Shown: piece after piece, positions 54,051 to 63,987 of the stretch | Position numbering within the stretch: position 1 is the first letter of the stretch | Layout of the letters: each line of letters starts with the position of its first letter | NCBI RefSeq assembly: GCF_014873145.1 | Contig: NZ_JADBEK010000001.1 | Coordinates: 992,001 to 1,056,000, forward strand | Direction of reading: 5' to 3' | DNA: 64,000 nt | Source of the DNA: Nonomuraea angiospora | Lineage (GTDB): Bacteria > Actinomycetota > Actinomycetes > Streptosporangiales > Streptosporangiaceae | Notes under the pieces: model-generated | The model's database searches: none | The model's input: only the letters and a program-made list of their open reading frames with translations | What the model was told of the DNA's origin: nothing | Translations under genes and position numbers: made by a program

Positions 54051-54235
54051 CGAAGCCGGGGGAGAGCGCCCCCGGGACGACCGGGTCGTTGGCGACGCTG
54101 ATGTTCTCGTCCCCGATTCCGGGTCCGGTTCGGTGCGGGCGTCGAGGGTGACCGCTCGAATTGTCTTGGGTTCCTTCCCGTCCTCTGCCCGCACTCCACG
54201 CGGTAGGGATACCGTCATCGGCCGGTAAGGTGATC

Positions 54236-55288
54236 ATGATGACGGACCCGCGCCTGACCACCCACCGTGACGTTTCCACGGCCATGGCCCGCTACGACGA
54301 CCGGCAACTGGCCGAGCTGCTGGAGCGCGAGGCCGTGCCCCTCGGCATCGGCATCGGCGGGGCGTCCGCGCGGCTGGAGGTCGGCGGCACCTCGGTCTTC
54401 GTCAAACGCGTGCCCCTCACCGAGCCCGAACTGCGCCGCCCGCACTCGACGGCCGACCTGTTCGGGCTGCCGTCTTTCTGCCAGTACGGCATCGGCTCGC
54501 CCGGCTTCGGCGCCTGGCGCGAGCTGGCCGCGCACACGATGACCACCGAGTGGGTGCTGACCGGCCGGTTCCCCGGCTTCCCGCTGCTGTATCACTGGCG
54601 GGTGCTGCCCCACGCCGAGCCCGCCCCGCTGTACGGACAGCTGGCCGACATCGATCAGGCGGTCACCTTCTGGGAGGGCGCGCCCGGCGTGCGCCGCCGC
54701 CTCGAAGCGCTGGCAGAGGCCCCGGCGAGCCTGACGCTCTTCCTGGAGTACTTCCCGCACAACCTGCACCAGTGGCTGGAGGAGCGGGTGCGCGCGGGCG
54801 ACGCCGACCGCGCCTGCGCCCTGGCGGACCAAAGGCTGCATGAGGCCGTGTCCTTCATGAACGCGGGCGGCCTCCTGCACTTCGACGCGCATTTCAAGAA
54901 CATCCTCACCGACGGGCGCCGCTTCTACCTGACCGACTTCGGGCAGGCCGTGTCGACCCGGTTCGACCTGTCACAGGAGGAACAGGCCTTCTATCGCCGG
55001 CACCTCACCTTCGACCGCACCTACACGCTGACGTACCTGGTGAACTGGCTGGCCGGCGCCTTCCACGGCGCCGACTGGCCGCGGCGTCGCGAACTGGTGC
55101 GGGAATGGGCGGCGGGAGAGCGGCCGGCCGGCGTCCCCGGCGGGGTCGCGGCCCTGCTGTCGCGGCACAGCCCGCTGGCCACCGTGCTGAACGACTTCTA
55201 CCACGGTCTGCAGAGTGAGAGCAGGAAGACGCCGTACCCGCTGGAGGAGATCCGCCAGGTTGGGGTGCCGCTAACCAACGTGTCATAG
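54236..55288 (+). CDS. Protein-kinase-fold protein
   Basis: 350 residues. Lys in TSVFVKRVPLTE is the likely ATP-anchoring residue; LLHFDAHFKNILTDG carries the catalytic Asp and Asn (HxDxxxxN), and YLTDFGQAVS the DFG. It lacks a glycine-rich loop of standard form and has a short C-lobe, resembling actinobacterial aminoglycoside-phosphotransferase/RIO-like soluble kinases annotated as serine/threonine kinases. Start ATG 54236 or 54239 after GGTAAGG. Substrate unknown. Confidence 0.8.
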   Translation: MMTDPRLTTHRDVSTAMARYDDRQLAELLEREAVPLGIGIGGASARLEVGGTSVFVKRVPLTEPELRRPHSTADLFGLPSFCQYGIGSPGFGAWRELAAHTMTTEWVLTGRFPGFPLLYHWRVLPHAEPAPLYGQLADIDQAVTFWEGAPGVRRRLEALAEAPASLTLFLEYFPHNLHQWLEERVRAGDADRACALADQRLHEAVSFMNAGGLLHFDAHFKNILTDGRRFYLTDFGQAVSTRFDLSQEEQAFYRRHLTFDRTYTLTYLVNWLAGAFHGADWPRRRELVREWAAGERPAGVPGGVAALLSRHSPLATVLNDFYHGLQSESRKTPYPLEEIRQVGVPLTNVS

Positions 55289-55380
55289 GCCGCCAAACCT
55301 TGAAGATCCCTAGCCTGACCTTCTGTAATGCCGAAGGCCCCGGCGCGGATCTATGGGCATGGGACGTCCGCCGCTTGGCA

Positions 55381-55442
55381 TGGATGAACTCATCGAGCAC
55401 TGGACTGTGCACGCTCAAGGACTAGGCCGACCTGGTCTATCG
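55381..55442 (+). pseudogene. Possible Tn3 transposase N-terminal scrap
   Basis: MDELIEHWTVHAQGLG resembles the first residues of the Tn3 DUF4158 domain (MDELIEHWTLL-type) and then breaks off into an epimerase fragment. Very short, so tentative. Confidence 0.35.
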
Positions 55443-55997
55443 CACCGGGACTTCGTCGACTGGTCGGGCGGCGGGATGGAACTGGCCGTGATCAACCCCG
55501 TCGGCATCTTCGGCCCGGCGCTCGGCCCGGACTGCTCGGTCTACGTCGAGGTGGTGGAGCGACTGCTGAACGGAAAGCTGCCTGCCATTCCACGCGTGAC
55601 CGTCGGGGTGGTCGACGTGCGCGACGTCGCCGACCTGCACCTGCCCGCGATGGTCGAGCCGGGTGCTGCGGGCGAGCGGTTCCTGGCCGCCGCCGGGGTG
55701 ATGTCGCTGCCGGAGATCGCGAACCTGCTGCGGGTACGGCTCGGCCCGGCGGCCCGCCGAGTGCCGACCCGGACGGCATCGGACTGGGCGATCCGCCTCG
55801 GCGCGCTGGTGAGCCCTCGCTTCGCGACGGTCGTTCCGGACCTGGGCGTGGCACGCCAGGCGTCGAGCGCGAAAGCGCGTGAGGTTCTGGGCTGGCGGCC
55901 CCGGGCGATCGAGAAGACGATCCTGGACACCGCGGCCGACTTGGCCGGCCTGGGCCTGCTCCGCAACACCACGCGAATGGCCGACGCGGGTCGGTGA
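55443..55997 (+). pseudogene. NAD-dependent epimerase/reductase, N-terminally truncated
   Basis: About 185 residues of an extended SDR: DFVDWSGGGMELAVINPVGI, FGPALGPDCSVYVEVVERLL, VVDVRDVADLHLPAMVEPGA and a substrate-binding C-terminus. The whole Rossmann half with GxxGxxG and catalytic YxxxK is missing and replaced by a Tn3-like scrap. An ATG at 55353 keeps the frame open, so a truncated product could be made but should not bind NAD. Confidence 0.8.
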
Positions 55998-56116
55998 CGC
56001 CAGCTGGTGGCTGCGCGGCGGAGTAGCCCTGGCTGGGCGCATGGGACGTTGACGGCCAGGCAGTCGGTCAGCCTGTCGCCGTCGGCGACCGAGCACTCCC
56101 GAACCCGTGATGGTTA

Positions 56117-56265
56117 CGGATCTCCTGAAAGGTGCCGCTCGATCGTCCGGCCCGACCACCCTGTACAGCCCAAGGTGCCGGCCGGCGTCTTGGTCCGGCG
56201 GGCGACGTGGTCAACCACCTTGTCGGGGAACTCCGCCCGGCCGCGCGGGAAGCGTCCATGCTGGC
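56117..56265 (-). pseudogene. Tn3-family transposase N-terminal (DUF4158) relic
   Basis: The minus-strand segment QHGRFPRGRAEFPDKVVDHV, ARRTKTPAGTLG, WSGRTIERH corresponds to the FPRGRxELPDEVVDFVARQV...WSGRTIERH region of the Tn3 DUF4158 domain. Flanks are unrelated. Confidence 0.75.
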
Positions 56266-56716
56266 GTATGGAACGCGACCGCCCAACATTACGGACGGTC
56301 AGATCACCTGACTGGGTGACCACAGCAGGGGGAGCCTGACAGCGCTCGCAAAAGGAAAATGCCAGTTCAGAATAGGTTTGGCGGATCATCGCACGCTTCT
56401 TAACGGCACCCCAGGTTGCCGGACGGCACGCCCTGCCGCTCGAGTAAAGGGTCACCCACCGGTTGAGGAGACGCACGCCGATCGGGAAGGCGGACAAGGA
56501 CCCGACCGAACGGCCTCCGACCAGCGCACGCGTGCCACACTGCTTCGCCATCCGCGGCTCGGCTCCGAACTCGCCGGCGACCTCGCCCCTCCGCAGGCCG
56601 GAACAGGTCGTCAGGATGGCCGGGACGAGGTCGGCCACGTCCATGTCAGCGAGCCGTTGGCGACTCGTCGACTTGGCGTAATGTCCGGGTTGTTGGGTTG
56701 TGCGGAGAATCGTCCC
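56266..56716. other. Gap upstream of the phosphoesterase, no gene assigned
   Basis: A minus-strand stretch (56450-56660) is open and reads DLVPAILTTCSGLRRGEVAG, but I recognise no family and no start. The promoter of the phosphoesterase gene presumably lies in the last 100 bp. Confidence 0.4.
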
Positions 56717-57682
56717 ATGCGTAAATCTTCCGCTGCCGTCGCCGCGCTGATGGCAGCCCTGGTCGCCGGCACCGTCACTCCCGCGTCGGCCGATGCCCAG
56801 GAGACCCGCGGCCCGTCCCTCAGCTTCGCCCTGCTCGGCGACACCCCGTACGGCGCCGACCAGCAAGCAGCGTTCCCCGCGCTGGTCGACGCGGTGAACG
56901 CCGACCCGGACGTCCGCTTTGTCCTGCACGCCGGTGACGTCAAGAACGGCGCGTCCACCTGTGACGACGCGCGCTTCGCCGACCTGGCCAAGCTGTTCGG
57001 CACCTTCGACGACCCGTTCGTGCTGACCCCCGGCGACAACGACTGGACCGACTGCCACCGCACCGCCGCAGGGGGGTATGTGCCCACCGAGCGGCTTGAG
57101 GCGGTCCGCACGTTCTTCTACCCGAAGGCCGGTCACACGCTCGGCCGCGACGCGATGGGCGTGCGGACCCAGGCGTCCGACAGCCGGCACAGCGCCTACA
57201 AGGAGAACGTGCTGTTCCGCCGGCAGGGTGTCGTGTTCGCGACGGTGCACGTGGTCGGCAGCGAGAACGACCTGGCGCCGTGGTCCCAGTTGCCGGGCGG
57301 TGACCGTCCCGACCTGCGACTGGCCGAGTTCACCGCGCGCAAGGCGGCGGCCCTCGACTGGATCGACACCGCCTTCGACACCGCACGGCGGACGAACGCG
57401 CCCGGCGTGCTGCTCCTGATGCAGGCCGAGCCGGCCGACACTCCCGGGTTCTCCGAGATCCGCGCCCGGATCACCGACCGTGCCAAGGCGTACGGCAAGC
57501 CCGTCCTGCTCGTGCACGGTGACGAGCATGTGTACGAGGTGGAGACCGGCTACGCGGGCGTCCCCAACCTGACGAGACTGGAGACCTACGGCGTCACGGC
57601 GACCCAGTGGCTGCGCGTCACGGTCGAGCCCCGCTCGCGAGCGGTGTTCTCATGGCGGCCCCAGACGGTGCCCGCCTCGTAA
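56717..57682 (+). CDS. Secreted metallophosphoesterase
   Basis: 321 residues. Signal peptide MRKSSAAVAALMAALVAGTV ends at ASADAQ. Calcineurin-like motifs: FALLGDTPYG (GDxx), HAGDVKNG (GDxxxxG) and LTPGDNDWTDC (GDND/E), with a later VHGDEHVYE supplying metal His. Acts outside the membrane on an unknown phosphoester. ATG 56717 follows GGAGAA. A very strong terminator follows, so it is monocistronic. Confidence 0.88.
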   Translation: MRKSSAAVAALMAALVAGTVTPASADAQETRGPSLSFALLGDTPYGADQQAAFPALVDAVNADPDVRFVLHAGDVKNGASTCDDARFADLAKLFGTFDDPFVLTPGDNDWTDCHRTAAGGYVPTERLEAVRTFFYPKAGHTLGRDAMGVRTQASDSRHSAYKENVLFRRQGVVFATVHVVGSENDLAPWSQLPGGDRPDLRLAEFTARKAAALDWIDTAFDTARRTNAPGVLLLMQAEPADTPGFSEIRARITDRAKAYGKPVLLVHGDEHVYEVETGYAGVPNLTRLETYGVTATQWLRVTVEPRSRAVFSWRPQTVPAS

Positions 57683-57686
57683 AAGC

Positions 57687-57720
57687 CCGCCGGCCCGGAG
57701 CGCCCGCTCCGGGCCGGCGG
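57687..57720 (+). terminator. Strong hairpin terminator after the phosphoesterase
   Basis: A perfect 16-bp stem CCGCCGGCCCGGAGCG / CGCTCCGGGCCGGCGG (57687-57702 and 57705-57720) with a minimal loop, 5 bp after the stop codon. No T-run. Confidence 0.9.
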
Positions 57721-58211
57721 CCTTCAGCGCAGATCGAGCGCCGGTCACCCGCTTCGAGGAGGGCAGGCAGGTCTTCGCCGACCCCCGGATGAGCTCCTGG
57801 CGGCCGCGGCATGACCTCCCGGAGGAGGAAGGCGACGAGTGCGCGCCGCCGGCCCCTCATCGGAACAAAATCTGTCCAACCAGATCCTGAAAGGTATGGC
57901 GGGCGGCCGGGTGCCTGGATGACCAGGGAGACCCCGTTCCTGCCCGGAGCGGTGGGCGATCACCATCGCATCGAGGCTACTTGGCCGCCCCTCGCCGAAT
58001 CGACCACCCGCGAGGAGCTGATGCTCGTGGCCTGTTCTGGGGATGTCGCCCCTGATTGCGAGGGTGTTTGCCGGGACGTTGGCGTTTCCGCTTAGGGGTC
58101 CCGTGGCCCATCCGCTTCTCTACGGCAACGGTCAATTTGTAGTGCCCAGGGTATGACGTTAGCAACCGCTGTCCCATTATCAGGCGGAAACTTCAGAGTC
58201 GGAGTTGATGC
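57721..58211. other. Gap of 490 bp before the molybdoenzyme gene
   Basis: Only short fragments. A plus-strand piece near 57750-57830 (GRQVFADPRMSSWRPRHDL) reads protein-like but has no recognised family. The promoter of the molybdoenzyme gene should lie in the AT-richer last 80 bp (58130-58205). Confidence 0.4.
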
Positions 58212-60524
58212 ATGGTGGAACGACGCATGTCGGTTGCGACGCACTGGGGGAGTTATATCGCCGTAGTCGATTCCGGCCAGCTGGTGCGAATCGAGCCGAG
58301 GTACGACGACCCCGTACCATCGCCGATCGGCCCCGGAATGGTGACAGCCGCCGACGACAGCGCTCGCGTGTTGCGCCCCGCGGTGCGCAAGGGCTGGCTG
58401 AACGGCGAGCCGCGCGCCCACGACACGGCCAGAGGTACGGACGCCTTCGTGGAGGTGAGCTGGGACGATGCGATCACGCTGGTGAGCGATGAACTCCGTC
58501 GAGTTCGTGCACAGCACGGAGACAGCGCGGTGTTCGGCGGGTCCTACGGCTGGGCGAGTGCGGGCAGGTTTCACCACGCGCAGGGCCAGCTCCACCGGTT
58601 CCTGGCGCTGGGAGGGGGATACACCGACTCCCGCAACACCTACAGCACCGCGGCGTTGGAGGTCATCCTCCCTCATGTGATCGGCGGCCATCCGTGGAGC
58701 TACCAGTCCCGGATGCCGATGTGGGGTGAGATAGCCGAGAACTGTGAGCTTGTGGTGGCGTTCGGAGGGCTTGCCCTTAAGAACAGCCAGATCAACCCTG
58801 GTGGCCTGGCCAGGCACCAGACGCAGAACCTGCAACGCCAGTGCCGTGAGGCTGGGGTGCGGTTCGTGAACATCAGCCCCATCCGCAGCGATACCGCCGG
58901 CTTCCTCGACGCCGAATGGTTGCCCGTCATCCCCAACACCGACACCGCCGCGATGCTCGGCATCGCACACACGATGCTGGTCAACGGGTGGCACGATGAG
59001 GACTTCCTTCGCCGATGCTGTGTCGGGTTCGATCGCTTCGCCTCCTACCTGGCCGGCGAGCTCGACGGCATCCCGAAGGACGCTGCCTGGGCAGCGAAGA
59101 TCACGGGCATCAGCCGCGACGCGATCACCGACCTCGCCGGCCGCCTCACCACCCAGCGTTCTCTCATCATGGTCAACTACGCGGTGCAACGGGCAGACCA
59201 TGGTGAACAACCGATCTGGATGTCTGTCGTACTGGCCGCCATGGCGGGCTCGATGGGTCGGCCCGGCTGCGGCTGGGGCGCAGGGTACGCGACGATGGAC
59301 GCGACAGGCGTTGCCCCAGATCGCCCCTTTGTGGGGACGATACCGGAGGTATCCAACCCTGTTCCGGATTTCATCCCAGTGGCAAGGATCGCCGATGCCC
59401 TGCTGCATCCGGGCAAGACCATCGACTACGACGGCCGGCGCCTCACGTTGCCCGAGCTTCGCCTGATCTACTGGTGTGGAGGGAACCCGTTCCACCACCA
59501 CCAAGATCTCCATCGGTTGGCGCGTGCCTGGCAGACCCCTGACACGGTGGTGGTTCACGAAGCCTGGTGGAACACCACGGCCAAGTTCGCGGACATCGTG
59601 CTGCCCGTCGCCACCAGCCTGGAGCGCGACGACTTCGCCGCCGGATTTTCGGACCCCCACATCGTCGCGATGCCGAAGGTCCGCGAGCCGGCGGGCGAGT
59701 CGCGTACCGATCACAACATCTTCGCCGCCTTGGCCTCCCAGCTCGGGTACGAGCGGGAGTTCACGGAGTCGCGCTCCGAGATCGAGTGGGTCCGACACCT
59801 TTACGAGCAGACGAGGACCAAGCTCGGCGGCGATGCCGCCCTGCCGAGCTTCGACGACTTCTGGCGCAGTGCCACCGCTGAGCTGCCGGCGGCGACCGGA
59901 CCGTTCCCCGGCAGTTTCGAGGACCTCCGCTCAGATCCGCAGCGCTTCCCCCTGCTGACGCCGTCGGGCCGGATCGAGATCTTCTCCGAGGAGATCGACT
60001 CGTTCGCCTACGACGACTGCGCCGGGCATCCGAAGTGGTTTGAACCAGTGGAGTGGCTTCGTGCCGATCTGTCGGACCGATTCCCGCTGCACCTGATCTC
60101 GAATCAGCCGGCCTCACGCTTGCACAGCCAGTACGACAACGGCGGCCGCAGTCTCAGTTCGAAGATCGATGGTCGTGAGCCCGTGACAATGAATCCGATG
60201 GACGCTGCGCCGCGCGGCATCGAGAGCGGCATGATCGTGCGCGTCTACAACGATCGAGGTAGCTGTCTCGCGGGCGCGGTCCTGTCGGACGACGTCATGC
60301 CGGGCGTCGTGCAACTGTCCACGGGGGCGTGGTGGGATCCGGTCCAGCCAGGCATGGACGGAACGTTGGACCGCCACGGTAATCCGAACGTTCTCACCGC
60401 GGATCGGCCGTGCTCGCGCCTTTCCCAAGGACCGAGTGCCCTCAGTGCACTGGTCGACGTTGAGCGCTACGACAGCCCCCTTCCCGATGTGCTCGCCTTT
60501 TCGCCCCCAAGCCTCGAGCATTGA
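58212..60524 (+). CDS. Molybdopterin oxidoreductase, biotin/TMAO/DMSO sulfoxide reductase-like
   Basis: 770 residues with no Tat signal or Fe-S cysteine motif at the N-terminus, as in cytoplasmic BisC-type enzymes. MSVATHWGSYIAVVDSGQLV starts the first Mo-bis-MGD domain. YTDSRNTYSTAALEVILPHV contains the Ser (TYST) that ligates Mo in the DMSO-reductase type. The C-terminal cap has LHLISNQPASRLHSQYDNGG and TMNPMDAAPRGI. It would reduce biotin or methionine sulfoxide, or an S-/N-oxide. Start ATG 58212, alternative ATG 58227. Stands alone. Confidence 0.9.
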   Translation: MVERRMSVATHWGSYIAVVDSGQLVRIEPRYDDPVPSPIGPGMVTAADDSARVLRPAVRKGWLNGEPRAHDTARGTDAFVEVSWDDAITLVSDELRRVRAQHGDSAVFGGSYGWASAGRFHHAQGQLHRFLALGGGYTDSRNTYSTAALEVILPHVIGGHPWSYQSRMPMWGEIAENCELVVAFGGLALKNSQINPGGLARHQTQNLQRQCREAGVRFVNISPIRSDTAGFLDAEWLPVIPNTDTAAMLGIAHTMLVNGWHDEDFLRRCCVGFDRFASYLAGELDGIPKDAAWAAKITGISRDAITDLAGRLTTQRSLIMVNYAVQRADHGEQPIWMSVVLAAMAGSMGRPGCGWGAGYATMDATGVAPDRPFVGTIPEVSNPVPDFIPVARIADALLHPGKTIDYDGRRLTLPELRLIYWCGGNPFHHHQDLHRLARAWQTPDTVVVHEAWWNTTAKFADIVLPVATSLERDDFAAGFSDPHIVAMPKVREPAGESRTDHNIFAALASQLGYEREFTESRSEIEWVRHLYEQTRTKLGGDAALPSFDDFWRSATAELPAATGPFPGSFEDLRSDPQRFPLLTPSGRIEIFSEEIDSFAYDDCAGHPKWFEPVEWLRADLSDRFPLHLISNQPASRLHSQYDNGGRSLSSKIDGREPVTMNPMDAAPRGIESGMIVRVYNDRGSCLAGAVLSDDVMPGVVQLSTGAWWDPVQPGMDGTLDRHGNPNVLTADRPCSRLSQGPSALSALVDVERYDSPLPDVLAFSPPSLEH

Positions 60525-60539
60525 GACTGGAGGAGGTCG

Positions 60540-61060
60540 TCAGCGGGAGCATAGGCGTGCTGCCGGATCGTGCTCGGCGGTGATACGGGCGGAGGTCTCC
60601 TCGCCCGGGCGAACGTAGCGGCCGAGGCCGGCCAGGTGCTGGTGGCGGCTCTTGGCCTGCAACCCCGGCGCGGTGCGCCCGGCCTGGGCCAGATGTTGGA
60701 GCGCGCTGTGGCGCAGCTGGTGCAGCGTCCCGCCCTGGCCGTGCGGGTCGAGCTCGGCGGAAGCGGTCTTGAACAGGTACTCGGCGCGCGGATAGGACAG
60801 CCGGCCGCGGCCGGTGGCCGGGCAGATGTCGGCGGCCACAGGCGCGCGTGTCCCGGAGACGGGAGCGCGCCGGTCGGCGAGGGGGATGGCGCGGTCGCCG
60901 CGGTGGGCGGTCTTGCGCCGCTCAGGCGGCGGGGCCGGGCCGGTGGCCAGCAGGTCCAGGCGCTGGGCCCATATGGTGAAGGAGACCAGGGCGGACAGGT
61001 GCCGGTTCCAGGTGGCGGCCGCGGCGAGATGTCAACGCTCCATCACCGTCGCGTACTGCT
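60540..61060 (-). pseudogene. Tyrosine recombinase, C-terminal half with internal deletion
   Basis: Minus strand: AAATWNRHLSALVSFTIWAQ (core-binding region), then directly ICPATGRGRLSYPRAEYLFK, TLHQLRHSALQHLAQAGR, KSRHQHLAGLGRYVRPGEE. The second-Arg box HQLRH, a His and the nucleophile Tyr are present, but the section with the first catalytic Arg is deleted and the N-terminus ends at a stop near 61060. Inactive. Confidence 0.8.
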
Positions 61061-61314
61061 CGGGAGTTTCTGTCGGCGGTACTCAAGCCTCACCACCACG
61101 CCACATCACAGCATGTATCTCATACGTTACTTTCGGCTAGCGTCCTGGCGGTGATCATTCGATCCCCGCGAAACGGCGAAGGCGAGGTGGTAAAGGTTGC
61201 ATCCAACTCCGCACGAACAGCAACGTCTGATGACCGGCCGGGCCGTACTGACGTCCTGGCCGGTCCGCCGTCCTGCGGCTCAGTGATGATCCTCAAACAG
61301 GAAGGAACCACACC

Positions 61315-61893
61315 ATGTCTGACTCATTCGCAGCTCACGCAGACATGACCACTCTTCAAGATCGCAAGTACCGCCAGTGGTTCAGGGGCGCCGACGTCGA
61401 CGGCGACGGGGTCATCACCCGGCAGGACGTCCTGCTGATGGCCGAGCGCTACATCGCCGCCCGTGCCGCGTCACAGTCCCCGATCGCCCATCGCCTCACC
61501 CAGGAGCTGGACGCGTTCTGGACTCACGTGATCGCCCCGATGGATCAGGACGGCGACGGGAAGATCGACCTGCGAGAGATGACCGAAGGGTTCCGGCGGG
61601 CCCTGACTGACCCCGGCCTGTACCCGCAGCAGATCCAGTTGGTGGCCGACTGCTATTTCGACCTCGTCGATCTCGATGGCAACGACAAGATCGACCTAGA
61701 GGAGTTCCAGCAGATATTCGGCCTGGCCGGCAACATCTCCTTCGAGCACTGCGCCGAGGTTTTCACAGCCCTGGACCTGGACGGTTCAGGCACGCTGGAT
61801 CGCGCCGAGTTCCACCAGGCTCTCGCGGAGTATTTCTACGGCAACGACCCGGACGCCCCCGCCATCCACCTGTTCGGCAGAGTCGCGGACTGA
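61315..61893 (+). CDS. Four-EF-hand calcium-binding protein (calerythrin-like)
   Basis: 192 residues with four loops: DVDGDGVITRQD (27-38), DQDGDGKIDLRE (77-88), DLDGNDKIDLEE (119-130) and DLDGSGTLDRAE (154-165). The first, third and fourth have good ligand positions although the loop-12 residue of the first is Asp. Length and spacing match actinobacterial calerythrin-type soluble sarcoplasmic-like proteins that buffer Ca. ATG 61315 after CAGGAAGGA. It sits alone between recombinase and transposase relics yet looks intact. Confidence 0.93.
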   Translation: MSDSFAAHADMTTLQDRKYRQWFRGADVDGDGVITRQDVLLMAERYIAARAASQSPIAHRLTQELDAFWTHVIAPMDQDGDGKIDLREMTEGFRRALTDPGLYPQQIQLVADCYFDLVDLDGNDKIDLEEFQQIFGLAGNISFEHCAEVFTALDLDGSGTLDRAEFHQALAEYFYGNDPDAPAIHLFGRVAD

Positions 61894-62005
61894 CGGCCCC
61901 TCGCCGTGCGGGCGAGGGCGTCAGGGCCGTGTTCCAGGAGCACGGGGCGGGACACCGCACTCGCCAACGTCGCGCAACCCCAGACGGTCATGATCGCCGG
62001 TCCCG

Positions 62006-62739
62006 TCATGGGGCGAACAGGACGCGGGATTCAAGATCGAGGCGGGTGGCGGGAGCGGCCGGAGCGTTGATATTGAGGATCCAGTTGCCGAACCGGCGAA
62101 TCGTCACCACATCGTCGCGGACCCCGGCCCGCACCGTGTGCAGCAGGCTGACGATCAGCGTCAGCCCCTTGTCCTGGTCCAGCACCTTGCGCAGATCCGC
62201 GACCTCGGTCACCAGTGCCTCGCCCGCGAAGTGCGCGACCTTCCCCGGCGGCACATCCGCCAGCCAGGCCTCGGCCGGGCCAAGCGCCTCCAGGTGCCGC
62301 AGGAGCGCCAGACGTCCCTTGAACTTGCCCAGCGACGCAGCCTGCGCCACGTCCGTCAACCGGTCGTAGTCACTGCGCGCGTGACCGGATCGACCACCAG
62401 CAACGTGGCCGGCCTCACGCGAGCAGCAATATCGACCCGGCCCGCCACGAGCGTGAGGAATTCGCGGTTCACCTCGGTACGGATCGTCTCGGTCAGCTCG
62501 TCGTGTAGCCGGGCAACTCGCATCGCGCCCGGACCAGGTCCTCCAACGCCACGTTGATCAGATCGGCTGGGTTGTCCCTGGCCTGGGCCGCCTTGCGGGT
62601 CGTCTTGCGTCCTACCGTGGGCCCACTCCACCTCATCGGCCGTGGGAGTGAACACCTCGGCCGGTTCCCGCGCCCCGATAGTTCGCGCGAACCTCCGGAA
62701 ACCATCACCAACCGGCGTGAATGCGGAAGATGCCGCCAT
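62006..62739 (-). pseudogene. Tn3-family transposase middle-part relic
   Basis: Minus-strand pieces in two frames: RRFARTIGAREPAEVFTPTA, ARDNPADLINVALEDLVRAR, LTETIRTEVNREFLTLVAGR, VDIAARVRPATLLVVDP, then QAASLGKFKGRLALLRHLEA and LIVSLLHTVRAGVRDDVV. This corresponds to the region between DUF4158 and the DDE catalytic domain of Tn3 TnpA. The C-terminus runs into unrelated sequence. Confidence 0.75.
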
Positions 62740-63369
62740 CGCCCTCGTAGTTGTGCCAGGTGGTGACGTTCCAGCGCACCGTGGGGTGGCCTCCCGAGCC
62801 GTCCGGTTGCACGCCGTCCCAGAGCGCGTCGGAGGCGCCGATGTCGGACTTGCAGAAGTTGATGCCGCACTTGGCCGCCGGCGGCAAGGCGGAGAGCGAT
62901 GGTGAGCCGCACGCGAAGCCGGGTGCGTTTGCGGGGATGCTGATCAGGGTTGAAGCCTTCGATGACGATGTCGGAGAAGTGCGGCGCGAGTTGCTGGTCG
63001 GCCTGAGTGCGCGCAGTCCCGCGGGACAGTCGGCCGGCATTGATGGTCTGGCGGAGCCGGTCGCGCTCGGTGGCGGGGATGGGGCGGCGTCCGAGCCAGT
63101 CGGGCCAGCCGTCAGGCCGTGTGGGTGAGAGGGGCGGCACGGGGTCGGCGTTCCCTTCGGCTGGCGTGGTGCTGCCTTTGGTGACGTGACGCCTTGCGCG
63201 GTGGCGGGAACGGCTGTTGATCAGTTACTTACCGCCTTTGCTGGCGGTCCGGACAGGCCTGCCAAGCTTGCGATTCCTGCATGGGGGCGGTTTCGAACTC
63301 GAACCTCGTCTCCTGTTCGTCCTGCCGCATGGTCCCGGTTGCGCGCCGACGATCAGCGTGCTGCCCGCT
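62740..63369. other. Relic-rich stretch without a supportable gene
   Basis: Minus-strand open pieces include KCGINFCKSDIGASDALWDG, TTWHNYEGDGGIFRIHAGW (end of an unidentified, probably secreted protein) and PATERDRLRQTINAGRLSRG (unidentified). None forms a full gene. Confidence 0.4.
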
Positions 63370-63987
63370 CACGCCGTTGGTGGATGTCGATCTCGACCCC
63401 GGCCTGCGCGCAGTAGGTCTGCCAGCGGTGGTGGGCGGCGTCGTAGGACAGCGGCCCACCACGACCGTTGATCGAGGCGCGAAACAGCGGCCCGGCGCGG
63501 TAGCCAGCCGGCGCGGGCCAGCTACAGCTTGAGCAGGGCGACGTAGCCGCGATCGTCCAGCAGCACCGTGCGCACGCTGCCGCCCTTGCCGTGGATGCGC
63601 ACGTGTTCGTCGTCCAGGCGCAAGCCGAGGTCTTCGACGTGCAGGCCGCACACCTCCGAGGCGCGGGCGCCGCAGCGGTCCATCGGGTCAGCCTGCAGCA
63701 AGTCGTGGCGGAGCGCCCACTTGCAGAAGGAGGCGACGGCGGAGCGCTTGCGCTTGCGGGTCGACGGCGCGAGTCCGGCGATCTCGGCGAGGAACGCGCG
63801 GACCGGCGCGGCGGTCAGCTCGCCGACCGGGTCGCCGTGGTGGCCGGCGAACTGCAGCAGGTCCCCGCGCGATAGGCGCGCCGGGTGTGCGCGGAGGCGC
63901 CGGCATTGGTCAGGTCAGTGAGGAAGTCGTCCAGGGGCGCCGCCGGCGGGTGCGCGCGGCCGAACTGCTCGCTGATGACCGGATCCA
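63370..63987 (-). pseudogene. Tyrosine recombinase relic (N-terminal and central part, frameshifted)
   Basis: It starts at ATG 63987 with MDPVISEQFGRAHPPAAPLD and LTNAGASAHTRRAY. After a one-base shift it reads DLLQFAGHHGDPVGELTAAP, LAEIAGLAPSTRKRKRSAVA, ARASEVCGLHVEDLGLRLDD and ends in VALLKL-stop, with a further shifted piece GPLSYDAAHHRWQTYCAQAG. The catalytic ASEV-Arg region is altered and the RH..Y end lost. The family is XerC/D-like phage integrase. Confidence 0.8.

Noticed and set aside
63265..63345. tRNA-like T-loop (GGTTTCGAACTCGAACC) as an integration site
   Set aside because: No anticodon or acceptor stems fold around it; the resemblance is limited to the loop sequence.
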